From CAYVUV01 sp964455095 (lineage in GTDB: Bacteria > Desulfobacterota > Binatia > HRBIN30 > CADEER01), in the NCBI GenBank assembly GCA_964455095.1, contig CAYVUV010000164.1:1-14491 (forward strand): DNA of 14,491 nt. The letters are read 5' to 3'. A program made the position numbers and the translations under genes. A model generated the notes under the pieces. That model searched no databases. It was not told the origin of the DNA and worked only from the letters and a program-made list of their open reading frames with translations. This document shows positions 6,000 through 13,004 of the stretch, in pieces (position 1 is the first letter of the stretch; every line of letters starts with the position of its first letter).

Positions 6000-7259
6000 T
6001 CAGCCGATCTGGCTTTTGGCGGCAGGGGCGCGGCGGGGCATGAGCTCCACCTCCAACGCGAGCGCAAGTTGCCGCGCCAGCGAGTCCAGCAGCGTCAATT
6101 GCTCCCGGAGCAGAAAGCGTGCGGGGTCCCTGGGCCGCAAGGCGACAACGGCGAACGTGGTGTCGGCGGCCCGCAAGGGCACGTACAGGATCGCATTCGT
6201 CGGTGCGGTCTGCGTCCCCCAGCCGGACATCTGGCCACTGTCGTAGGCCGAGTGGGCCACCTGTATCTCGCTCTTGATGTCCTTCTGGATCACCGCAGAC
6301 AAATCACCCCCGGCCGCCTTCAAGGTGCGGTTTTCGTCCGACACCAAGGCCGCCGCCTCACAATCGAAAATCTCCGAGATGTACTGCACCGCCAGCTGCA
6401 GGATGCTCTCGGTCCCGCGCGTGCTCGCGAGTTGCCGGTTGAGTCCGTGCATGGCCGCCGCTTGACGCTCCTGCAAACGGGCGATCGCGGTTTGTTCTCG
6501 CATCCCGGCAGCCAGGTGGCTGATGACCAGAGCGACGAGGGTCATCACCACGAAGGTGACGATGTACTCGCTCTCCTCCACGGTGATCGACCATCGAGGC
6601 GGCACGAAAAACACGTCGAAAGCCAGAACGCTCAGGAAAGACACCAGGATCGCTGGCCCGCGCCCGCAGCCGGTCGCGGTGAGCATGACCCCCAGCAGGT
6701 ACACCATGATGAGATTGCTGAGGTGGAGATACGGGTACATCAGGAAGCAGATCACGGTGGCCAACACGAGATACAGAACACCCGCGCCGTAGTCGGCCAG
6801 ACGGATCTGCTCGGGTCGAATGACGTAGGCCGGCTCGCGTTGCTCGACCGGCACGCCGGTCGTGACGAGGACGTCGATGTCGCGACTGATCCGCATCAGG
6901 CGGTCCACCGGGCTGCCCGAGAGGATACCCCTCCAGGTGGGGCGCGTCGGCTTGCCGACAATGAGCTGCGTCACGTTCCGTTGCCTTGCGAAAGCGACGA
7001 TTTCCTCGGCCACGTTGCGACCCGTCAGGGTGACGGCCTCCGCCCCCAGTTGCTCGGCCAACCTCAGGTTGTCGGCGGCGCGGCTGCGCTCCGCTTCCGG
7101 CAGCACCGCCATCTTGGGTTGCTCGACATATACCGCCAACCATTTCACGCGGCGGGCAGCGGCCAGCTTGCTGGCGACGCCTATCAATTGGGCCGAGGAG
7201 GCGCTCGGGCTTACGCAGACCGCGATTCGCTCTTCCGTCGGCTTTGCTGTGTCCGCCAT
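6000..7259 (-). CDS. Truncated KdpD-like membrane sensor (USP + DUF4118 + GAF, no histidine kinase)
   Basis: This 419-residue protein starts at ATG 7259, supported by GAGGAG nine bases upstream; an in-frame ATG 13 codons earlier lacks this. Residues ~10-135 form the KdpD-type universal-stress domain ('LAVYVEQPKM', 'NVTQLIVGKPTRPTWRGILS', 'DIDVLVT'). Residues ~155-250 are four close-set membrane helices of the DUF4118 type, with 'VSFLSVLAFDVFFVPPRWS' in the middle. Residues ~275-405 are GAF-like. Full KdpD is about 890 residues, with an N-terminal P-loop sensor domain and a C-terminal HisKA/ATPase pair; both are absent. It may sense turgor, K+ or a ligand and act through another protein, or it may be a relic fixed in this form. 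No kdpABC or kdpE is in the window. Confidence 0.85.
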   Translation of the reverse strand: MADTAKPTEERIAVCVSPSASSAQLIGVASKLAAARRVKWLAVYVEQPKMAVLPEAERSRAADNLRLAEQLGAEAVTLTGRNVAEEIVAFARQRNVTQLIVGKPTRPTWRGILSGSPVDRLMRISRDIDVLVTTGVPVEQREPAYVIRPEQIRLADYGAGVLYLVLATVICFLMYPYLHLSNLIMVYLLGVMLTATGCGRGPAILVSFLSVLAFDVFFVPPRWSITVEESEYIVTFVVMTLVALVISHLAAGMREQTAIARLQERQAAAMHGLNRQLASTRGTESILQLAVQYISEIFDCEAAALVSDENRTLKAAGGDLSAVIQKDIKSEIQVAHSAYDSGQMSGWGTQTAPTNAILYVPLRAADTTFAVVALRPRDPARFLLREQLTLLDSLARQLALALEVELMPRRAPAAKSQIG

Positions 7260-7370
7260 CGTCACGACTCCTCGCTCACCTCTGGATGCGGGCACCATAG
7301 CCCCGAAGACGACGATTTTCGAACAGCTGAGGGTGGCGTCCCCGGCGTTTAGAAGTTCAGCCCCAGTCCA

Positions 7371-7949
7371 TCAGTGCCCGGTGGGGTCAGGCACCTGCGT
7401 GTACACGACATCGCCTTCGTCGTAGGCGCGCACGTACCAGGTCGTGCTACAGACGTAGTACGTTATCCCGCCCATGGAGATGATGGTGGGCGCGCACGGC
7501 AGGGTCAAGTACTCGACCGCCGCTTCGTCTCCGTAGCCGCCCTGGTAGTCGTCCTCGTAATAGTCCTCGTAATAGACCCCGTCGTACCCGTCGTCATAGT
7601 GGTCCTCTGCGTAGTCCCGCCACTCTTCGCGACGCTCTCGGCGGTCCTCCCAATCGGTGTCGCGCTCGTCCCGTCGTTCCTCGCGGCGCTCCTGCCGCTC
7701 ATCGTGGTTGGGGTATTGCGTGCCGAAGCTACCGTCGGCCGCCGGCCCCCCGTCGTCGTAGCCGCCGCGGTGCATGTCGACCGCACGTCGGTTCTGACCC
7801 AACGAGCCCCGCGCGGCAGGTCCACCACGGTTGAATCCCCCACCGCCGCGGCCGCCGCCGCGCGCCGAGACACCCTCGACCCACGCGACCATCACCATAG
7901 CTGCGACCGCCACCGCCACGAGCACCAGGCTGCGAGACCGGCGGCTCAT
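7371..7949 (-). CDS. Secreted Gly/Arg-rich and acidic-Tyr-rich protein of unknown function
   Basis: This 192-residue protein starts with ATG overlapping the upstream stop by four bases (ATGA), so it is translationally coupled. Residues 1-29 are a Sec signal peptide ending 'GVSA'. Residues 30-64 are Gly/Arg-rich ('ARGGGRGGGGFNRGG'). Residues 81-111 are a highly charged Arg/Glu/Asp stretch. Residues 118-141 are acidic and Tyr-rich ('YYEDYYEDDYQGGYGDE'). The C-terminal ~40 residues contain 'PCAPTIISMGGITYYVC' and 'WYVRAYDEGDVVYTQVPDP', resembling the short surface module of DUF3300/DUF6515-type envelope proteins. The two Cys (152, 167) could form a disulfide. The function is not known. It is likely exported together with the DUF2092-like protein encoded just before it. 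Confidence 0.78.
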   Translation of the reverse strand: MSRRSRSLVLVAVAVAAMVMVAWVEGVSARGGGRGGGGFNRGGPAARGSLGQNRRAVDMHRGGYDDGGPAADGSFGTQYPNHDERQERREERRDERDTDWEDRRERREEWRDYAEDHYDDGYDGVYYEDYYEDDYQGGYGDEAAVEYLTLPCAPTIISMGGITYYVCSTTWYVRAYDEGDVVYTQVPDPTGH

Positions 7950-8722
7950 GGCTGCTTCTCGCCGGCTTGACGCCCGCGCCCGGGCGTCAGGATGGGAATC
8001 CTCTCTGCTCCCGCTGCCGGCGCGAACACAAATGCCGAGTCGGGGACATCGGGTTTGAAGGTCCAGCCGTGAAAGTCAGCGGCGAACTGCGGCTGGCCCA
8101 CGGCCAGGCGATACGTGATGACGATTCGCTGCGGCAGCGGGTCGCCGTCCCTTGCGATCCAGGCCTGCACGTCCGCCGTGGCGCCCCGAAACGCGACGTG
8201 ATCGGTGGCCACCCCGCCAACCGTCTCCTTGCCTACCAGGCGCGCGCTGCCGAGAGCATCCTTCAACTGCTGCGGCAGATCGGCCGCAAAGAGCTCGCGC
8301 AACGGCAACCGCATCTTGAGGTCCTGCGTGAAATAGTCGAGCGCGGCATCGACCGTCCCGGGCTTTGGGACCGTGGCATAGACCTTCTTGTCGACATCGA
8401 AGGCCGTCAGCTGCGCGCCGTCGAAGAGGATGCCGCGGCGAGAGCCGTCGCGCCGCGTGACGTCGACACGGGCCCGGTCCGGGCGGCGCAACGTAACCTC
8501 GCGCCGCTCGCCGAATTCGATCTTCTGGCCCGAGTCCTGCACCACGTCGTAGGTGCAGTCGACGGTCACGGCGAGACGCTGCGCGTTGGCGAGGAGGGTG
8601 GCCATCGCCTCGATCCGCGCCGCCGCGCTGTTCTCCGCGGCGTGCGCGGCGGGCGGATGGAATCCCGCCATCAGCAATCCTGCGATGATGACCAGAGTGT
8701 GGCCCGCGCGCCTTGTGCTCAT
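7946..8722 (-). CDS. DUF2092-like periplasmic protein
   Basis: This 258-residue protein starts at ATG 8722, with GGAGGAG six bases upstream; an in-frame ATG eleven codons earlier has no such site. Residues 1-28 are a signal peptide ending 'AAHA'. The mature part begins with a helix ('ARIEAMATLLANAQRLAVTV') and continues as a run of beta strands: 'RREVTLRRPDRARVDV', 'GILFDGAQLTAFDVDKKVYA', 'VGGVATDHVAFRG' and 'ADVQAWIARDGDPLPQRIVI'. This order resembles the LolA/LolB-like DUF2092 family, in which a lipid-binding barrel is proposed. The actual ligand is unknown. It forms a two-gene operon with the 192-residue secreted protein. Confidence 0.82.
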   Translation of the reverse strand: MSTRRAGHTLVIIAGLLMAGFHPPAAHAAENSAAARIEAMATLLANAQRLAVTVDCTYDVVQDSGQKIEFGERREVTLRRPDRARVDVTRRDGSRRGILFDGAQLTAFDVDKKVYATVPKPGTVDAALDYFTQDLKMRLPLRELFAADLPQQLKDALGSARLVGKETVGGVATDHVAFRGATADVQAWIARDGDPLPQRIVITYRLAVGQPQFAADFHGWTFKPDVPDSAFVFAPAAGAERIPILTPGRGRQAGEKQP

Positions 8723-8851
8723 GATCGCTCCTCCGAGTGGTTGGTGCCGTGCCAAATACCACGGCGGGCACGGTGCACGAACCTGCGAGTTGCGGCAGCC
8801 AACCTACGACGCCATTGAATTGGGAATCGATCTGGTAGATTCCAGAGCGCG

Positions 8852-9780
8852 GTGACGCAGCCCCAGCACGAGAACGAGGAGCGCAGGCGCAAGACCGTCT
8901 GCCTGTCGATGATCGTCAAGGACGAGGCCCACGTGCTTGCGGAGCTCGTCGAATCGGTGTGCCGCCACGTCGACGCGTGGGTGATCGTCGACACCGGCTC
9001 GAGCGACGGCACGCAGCACCTGGTGCGCGACCTGTTCGCCGCCAAGGGGATCCCCGGCGAGCTGCATGAGCGCCCGTGGAAGGACTTCGGCCACAATCGC
9101 TCCGAAGCGTTGGCGCTCTGCGCCGGTCGCGGCGACTACATCTGGGTAATCGACGCCGACGATCGGGTCCACGGCGAGCTCGACCTCAGAGCGCGCTGCG
9201 CCACGACGCCTACGCTCTGCGCTACGGCCACGAGTTCGTCTACTGGCGACGCCAGGTCTTCAAGGCCACGGTCGGATGGCAGTACCGCGGTGTCCTGCAC
9301 GAATACGCCCACGCCCCGGCGCCGACGAGCTGCGCGCGACTGACGGGCGACTACTACATCGAATCGAGCCGGCGCGGCGCGCGCAGCCGCGACCCGGACC
9401 GCTACCGGCGCGACGCGGCGATTCTCGAGCGCGCGTTGCTCGACGAGCCGGAGAACGAGCGCTCGTGGTTCTATCTCGGACAGAGCTACTTCGACGCCGG
9501 CAACTACGCCGAATCCAGGCGGGCGTACGCGCAGCGCGCCACGATGGGCGGTTGGGACGAGGAAGTCGCCTATTCGCTCCTGCGCGTCGGGCGGTGCGAG
9601 CAGGCGCTCGACGCGCCGGAGGAGCGCATCGTCGCCGCCTTTCTCCGCGCCTACGAAGCGCGGCCGACGCGCGCCGAGCCGCTGTACCATCTGGCGCTCT
9701 ACTTCCGCGGCCGCGGGCAATAAGCGGCCGCCTATGTCTTCGCCCGCCGGGCGGCGCCTCTGCGCAGGGGTCCGGAGTGA
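8852..9780 (+). pseudogene. Family 2 glycosyltransferase with TPR-like C-terminus, broken by frameshift and stop
   Basis: The N-terminal part (GTG 8852 to about 9187) is a clear GT-A/GT2 domain: 'KTVCLSMIVKDEAHVLAELV', 'WVIVDTGSSDGT', 'FGHNRSEALAL' and the DxD-type 'VIDADDR'. The similarity then continues in another frame from about 9188: 'LRHDAYALRYG', 'FVYWRRQVFK', 'WQYRGVLHEY'. This needs a loss of one base near 9187. The second part has TPR-like helices ('SWFYLGQSYFDAGNYAESRR', 'EPLYHLALYFRGRGQ'). At 9721 a TAA interrupts, yet the same frame goes on with 'AAAYVFARRAAPLRRGPE' to a TGA at 9778. That fits a Tyr codon turned into a stop. The intact enzyme would transfer a sugar in the cytoplasm. 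Two lesions argue for a real pseudogene, but sequencing error is possible. Its neighbour is an HPr-kinase-like gene, as in the first cluster. Confidence 0.8.
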
Positions 9781-9848
9781 CCGGGCCGACGGGAGCCACC
9801 GGGGCAACGGGGGCAACCGGACCGACGGGGGCGACCGGACCGATGTGA
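9777..9848 (+). repeat. Collagen-like Thr-Gly-Pro/Ala triplet tract
   Basis: From 9780 to 9842, seven nine-base units encode T-G-P, T-G-A, T-G-A, T-G-A, T-G-P, T-G-A and T-G-P, then ATG TGA. A GTG at 9777 could start a 23-residue peptide. The units differ mainly at codon third positions (ACC/ACG, GGG/GGA, GCC/GCA/GCG), as expected if this frame was under protein-level selection. The upstream residues in the same frame are 'GGASAQGSG', which looks like an 'AxAQ' signal-cleavage junction. However, the broken glycosyltransferase frame uses the same bases. The tract may be the surviving tail of a lost precursor; as a stand-alone gene it is doubtful. Confidence 0.55.
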
Positions 9849-9882
9849 TGGGGGGGCCAACTCGCCCCCATCGCACGACCTG

Positions 9883-10665
9883 ATGGCACTCCTCGTCGAC
9901 GGCTATAGCGCGCGGCTGCTCGTCGACGGAGCGCTGCCACCCGATCTGGCCGCGGCGCTCCGCGACGCGCTACCCCCAAACGTCGCCGTCACCGCCAGCG
10001 ACACCACGGTCGACATCGACGCGCGCTTCACTCTGTCGCCGTCTGGCCCGGAGCAGTTCCGCATCGAGCACGAAGGGGCGGAGGTCGCTCGCGCCCCGGC
10101 GGGTCAGCCGCTCGCACACGCGCTGCGCACCCAGCTCGAGCTCGCCATCGCGCTGCACGGCCGCACGGGCACCTTCGTCCATGCCGGCGTCGTCGGCTGG
10201 CGCTCGAAGGCGGTCCTCGTTCCCGGGCCCAGTCGTGCGGGCACGTCGACCCTGATCGCCGAGCTGGTGCGCTGCGGCGCGGTCTACCTCTCCGACGAGT
10301 ATGCGGTCGTCGGCGCGGATGGCCGCGTGCAGGCCTATCCCCGGCCGCTTCACCTGCGCGAGACGGGTGAGCAGCGCCGGCTGCCGTGGGGGACCGAGCC
10401 GCTCAAGGCGGGGCTGATCGTCTCAACGATCTTTCGTCGCGGGGCGCAATGGGCCCCGGTGATTCGCAAGGGGGCGCGCGCCCTGCTCCCCATTCTCGAC
10501 AACGTGATCGTAATCAAAGAGCGGCCGGAGGTCGGAATGGATGCCGCCGCACGCCTGGCGCCGGGCGTCGTCACCCTGGCGTGCGAGCGGCCAGACGCCG
10601 CACAGGTCGCACCCGCGATTCTCCGCTTTCTCGACCGCATGCTCGACGAGCCACGGGCGGTGTGA
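9883..10665 (+). CDS. HPr-kinase-like protein with altered P-loop
   Basis: This 260-residue protein starts at ATG 9883; no strong ribosome binding site is seen. The C-terminal two thirds resemble the HPr-kinase-like domain of the fusion at 4140: 'GTFVHAGVVGW' (H100), then 'VLVPGPSRAGTSTL' in the Walker A position (115-123), 'VYLSDEYAVVGADGRV' (D138/E139) and 'YPRPLHLRETGE'. The residue in place of the P-loop Lys is T121. I recall both Lys and Thr versions among PqqD-associated relatives, so this may be a subfamily trait. It could mean weak or no ATP turnover. There is no PqqD domain. The N-terminal ~90 residues are a beta-rich region found in such proteins. It follows the broken glycosyltransferase and the collagen-like tract, and convergently faces a GFA-family gene. 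Confidence 0.78.
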   Translation: MALLVDGYSARLLVDGALPPDLAAALRDALPPNVAVTASDTTVDIDARFTLSPSGPEQFRIEHEGAEVARAPAGQPLAHALRTQLELAIALHGRTGTFVHAGVVGWRSKAVLVPGPSRAGTSTLIAELVRCGAVYLSDEYAVVGADGRVQAYPRPLHLRETGEQRRLPWGTEPLKAGLIVSTIFRRGAQWAPVIRKGARALLPILDNVIVIKERPEVGMDAAARLAPGVVTLACERPDAAQVAPAILRFLDRMLDEPRAV

Positions 10666-10682
10666 TCCGACCTGTCCGGCTT

Positions 10683-10701
10683 CCCCCTTTGACAAAGGGG
10701 G
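10683..10701. terminator. Perfect hairpin between convergent genes, REP-like
   Basis: CCCCCTTT and AAAGGGGG form an eight-base-pair stem with a GAC loop, between the stops of two convergent genes (10665 and 10722). It could stop transcription from both sides, although no T-run follows. The 'CCCCTTTG...AAAGGGG' type is also familiar as a dispersed palindromic repeat in bacterial genomes. Confidence 0.6.
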
Positions 10702-10721
10702 GATTCAGAGTTGGAAGACCG

Positions 10722-11150
10722 CTATTCCGGAACGGTGTCGCCCGAGCCGCCGAACTCCTTGGGGAAGTCCTTGAACTTCGGCAGGCCGTCGCGCATCGCC
10801 ATGACCTTCTCACCGTAGTGCACGTGCAGCGTCGGCTTGTACGTGAAGCCGACGATCGAGCCGGCCGGCACATCGGTCATTCCCAGGGCCGGGTGTCCGA
10901 CGAACACCGCGGCGCCACAACTCGTACAGAACTGGCGGTGGCTATTCTCGGTCCGCTTGTACATCCCGAGCTTGTCGGCGCCCTTCACCACCTTCACGTT
11001 CGTTGCCGGCCACAGACTCGCCGCGTGGATCGGCGCACTGAGCCAACTGCGGCACGAGTTGCAATGGCAGTACACCTGCACCGCCGGGTCGCCGCTGATC
11101 TCCAGCTGTACCGCACCGCACGCGCAGCCGCTTTTGTAGGTATTCGCCAT
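10722..11150 (-). CDS. GFA (glutathione-dependent formaldehyde-activating-like) zinc protein
   Basis: This 142-residue protein starts at ATG 11150, because GGAGGG lies seven bases upstream; an ATG two codons earlier is too close to it. The family's Cys pattern is complete: C9-A-C11 ('GCACGAVQ'), C28-H-C30-x-x-C33 ('YCHCNSC') and C75-x-x-C78 ('FCTSCGA'). In GFA proteins these bind structural and catalytic zinc. Most members are not proven formaldehyde enzymes, so the substrate here is unknown; a small adduct of a thiol is the family's usual theme. It is cytoplasmic with no signal peptide. It is transcribed alone, divergent from the Rnk-like gene and convergent with the HPr-kinase-like gene. 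Confidence 0.9.
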   Translation of the reverse strand: MANTYKSGCACGAVQLEISGDPAVQVYCHCNSCRSWLSAPIHAASLWPATNVKVVKGADKLGMYKRTENSHRQFCTSCGAAVFVGHPALGMTDVPAGSIVGFTYKPTLHVHYGEKVMAMRDGLPKFKDFPKEFGGSGDTVPE

Positions 11151-11267
11151 GAGCATCCCTCCGTTTTGGACGAACTTTTCACGACAGCCCGATCCGACGC
11201 AAGACAGGAGCGGTCCTTCTGATTCTCTTCGACCGGGAGAGGCTTCGTCAAACGTGTGATCCCTGAA

Positions 11268-11323
11268 CGTTGCCCCAGACGGCAACGCTGCTACCTTGGC
11301 CTGCAGCGGGGCGTCGCGCCCCG
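11268..11323 (+). other. Two stem-loops in the leader of the Rnk-like gene
   Basis: CGTTGCC (11268-11274) pairs with GGCAACG (11281-11287) across six bases. CGGGGCG (11307-11313) pairs with CGCCCCG (11317-11323) across three. Both lie in the 234-base divergent gap before ATG 11385. They may be leader RNA structure or an upstream terminator; no T-run follows. Nothing else was recognised in this gap. Confidence 0.35.
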
Positions 11324-11384
11324 TCCCCGGAGTTCGAGCACGCAGTTATCGCGAGCTGAACACCTCGCACGAAAGGAGTCAGGC

Positions 11385-11792
11385 ATGTTTGAGTCCCCGT
11401 CCATCGTCGTTACCGACCGCAATCTCGAAGCCCTCGTCGGGCTGATGTCCGCGTCTGGACGGCGCAAAGAGGTCGAGGCGTTAGCGGCAGAGATCGATCG
11501 CGCCCATGTCGTCGCCGCGACCGCGATCGACCGCAACGTGGTGACGATGAACTCTCGCGTCCGCTTCCAGGACGAGGACAGCGGCGAGTGTCAGGAGATC
11601 ACCCTGGCCTATCCACACGAGGCGGACGTAACCACCAACCGGATTTCGGTCCTCGCCCCGATCGGCGCCGCCTTGCTCGGGCTCACCGTAGGCCAGGTCA
11701 TCTCGTGGCCCGTGCCCGGAGGGCCGCCGCGGCGCTTTCGGATTATCGACGTGCCGTATCAACCCGAGGCCGCGGCCAGGTCGGCGAGGTGA
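11385..11792 (+). CDS. rnk: Rnk-like / GreA-GreB C-terminal domain regulator
   Basis: This 135-residue protein is about the usual length for Rnk (about 136). The start at ATG 11385 has GAAAGGAG six bases upstream. The N-terminal ~50 residues ('IVVTDRNLEALVGLM', 'KEVEALAAEIDRAHVV') replace the long coiled coil of GreA with a short helical piece. Residues ~55-128 are the FKBP-like GreA/GreB C-terminal domain: 'TMNSRVRFQDEDSG', 'ITLAYPHEAD', 'ISVLAPIGAALLGLTVGQVI' and 'FRIIDVPYQPE'. Such proteins bind RNA polymerase near the secondary channel but lack the acidic coiled-coil tip for transcript cleavage. It appears to be a single-gene unit. The symbol is given by family resemblance only. Confidence 0.88.
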   Translation: MFESPSIVVTDRNLEALVGLMSASGRRKEVEALAAEIDRAHVVAATAIDRNVVTMNSRVRFQDEDSGECQEITLAYPHEADVTTNRISVLAPIGAALLGLTVGQVISWPVPGGPPRRFRIIDVPYQPEAAARSAR

Positions 11793-11811
11793 ATCGCCGC
11801 CCTGGCCGCAA

Positions 11812-12912
11812 TCACGGGTGGGCGCCCTGCAGAATCCAATTGCGGATCAAATCGATCTCTTCTGCAGTGAGCGGATCGCCGGTCAGAGGCATGCGGCCAC
11901 CTTGACCGAGTGGCGGTCCCTGCACTTTGAGCAGGAGAAAACTCCGCGCCGGTTCGCCAGGCGCGACGAGAAGCAGTCCCGCGGCCGCGGCTGGATCTGT
12001 ATCGGGAACCACCTCGACCAACTCATCGTAGGCGTGCCCTTCGACCAACACGAGGTTGGCGTTCGCGCTCACGCTATCGTGGCAGGTGGGAATGGCGCAC
12101 TTCGGCGTGAAGATCGTGTCCTGGATCTCGGTGAAGGTCACGGGCTCCGTCGGTATGCAGCCGTTGAGGGCGGCGTTCACTGCTCGGACCAGCTCGGTAA
12201 TACTGATCGTTCCATTTCGATCGGCATCCAGAGAGAGGCAGGAATCCATCTCGGTCGTACCGAGCGCCATGCCTACTCCGTGTATGAGCTCGTCGACGGT
12301 GATCTCGCCATTGTCATCGCAGTCGCCGTCGCAGGGAGCCCGGGGTGTCGGCGAAGGGGTGGCAGTCGCAGAAACCGGCGGTGGTTCAACGTTCGTAACC
12401 ACCGACGTGAACACCTCGGATTCCGAATAAAGGCCAGAGTCGGTCGTGAGCTTGTACGAGACCTGAAAGTCACCGACCTCGTCACCCGGCAGGAGCAGTT
12501 GCCACGCGGGATGGTTGTGAATGGTGGGCATCGTCCCGAGCTTGGCTGACTGACCGGGTCGATTGAGCTTCTGACCATTCACGCTCATCGTCAGCCCGGG
12601 ATCGGCCGAGACGATTTCCACCCTCACCGACGTCTCGTCGACCAGCGGGTAGAAACCGGAATGGAGCTCTTCCGTCTCTGCCATGAATCCCGGGTCGATG
12701 GTGTTGTACAAGCACTCCGACCGATCCGGTAGACAGAAGCTCTCAAACGTCTGGACCTTCTGCGTGAAGTCATACCGCAGCGTCAGCGCGCCGCCGCCGG
12801 CCGCGGTCGACCAGATTTGTATGCAGGCGTCACCGACGCAGGCCGCGCTAGTCCCAGCGCACAGCATCACCGCCAGCGCCAATGCCGCAGAGGCCGCTCG
12901 TTTCCCAACCAT
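11812..12912 (-). CDS. Secreted three-part protein: 'HNHP' beta domain, EF-hand/dockerin-like pair, cytochrome-like C-terminus
   Basis: This 366-residue protein starts at ATG 12912, giving a clean signal peptide (residues 1-24, 'LALAVMLCAGTSAA'). Residues ~28-175 form a beta-rich domain with C60...C67 and 'IHNHPAWQLLLPGDE', clearly related to the protein encoded upstream (13005-13667). Residues 181-192 are a Pro/Thr linker. Residues 194-252 carry two Ca-binding-type loops, 'DGDCDDNGEITVDEL' and 'DADRNGTISITEL', ending 'AALNGC', a dockerin-like pair. Residues 260-366 resemble a c-type cytochrome-like domain, with 'CAIPTCH' (C272...C277-H278; CxxxxCH spacing rather than CxxCH), 'VAPGEPARSFLLLKV', 'RMPLTG' and 'LIRNWILQGA'. 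Heme attachment is uncertain because of the spacing. The protein is periplasmic or surface-located; its role is unknown. Confidence 0.82.
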   Translation of the reverse strand: MVGKRAASAALALAVMLCAGTSAACVGDACIQIWSTAAGGGALTLRYDFTQKVQTFESFCLPDRSECLYNTIDPGFMAETEELHSGFYPLVDETSVRVEIVSADPGLTMSVNGQKLNRPGQSAKLGTMPTIHNHPAWQLLLPGDEVGDFQVSYKLTTDSGLYSESEVFTSVVTNVEPPPVSATATPSPTPRAPCDGDCDDNGEITVDELIHGVGMALGTTEMDSCLSLDADRNGTISITELVRAVNAALNGCIPTEPVTFTEIQDTIFTPKCAIPTCHDSVSANANLVLVEGHAYDELVEVVPDTDPAAAAGLLLVAPGEPARSFLLLKVQGPPLGQGGRMPLTGDPLTAEEIDLIRNWILQGAHP

Positions 12913-12937
12913 TTGCCCTATTGCCCTCTTCAGCCAC

Positions 12938-12967
12938 CGGCGGGACGAGGGAACCCTCGTCCCGCCG
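12938..12967. terminator. Perfect 14-base-pair inverted repeat between the tandem paralogues
   Basis: CGGCGGGACGAGGG, then AA, then its exact complement CCCTCGTCCCGCCG. It lies 38 bases after the stop of the upstream minus-strand gene and 25 bases before the start of the next. It is a very stable hairpin and no T-run follows, so it may be an attenuator or a processing/stability element rather than a classic terminator. Confidence 0.6.
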
Positions 12968-13004
12968 TATGGGTGCTTATCTCTGCGCCTTCGACGCAGC
13001 TCTA

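Noticed and set aside
6069..7352. Long plus-strand open frame opposite the KdpD-like gene
   Set aside because: No motif is seen, and the opposite strand encodes a clear KdpD-like protein.
7513..7600. Short tandem repeats (TCGTCCTCGTAATAG-like) as a possible CRISPR or satellite
   Set aside because: They lie inside the acidic Tyr-rich coding stretch of the secreted protein and reflect its 'YYEDYYEDDY' repeats.
8815..8841. Possible promoter TTGAAT and TAGATT before the GT2 pseudogene
   Set aside because: The spacing is only 15 bases and the second box lies about ten bases from the start codon; too weak to call.
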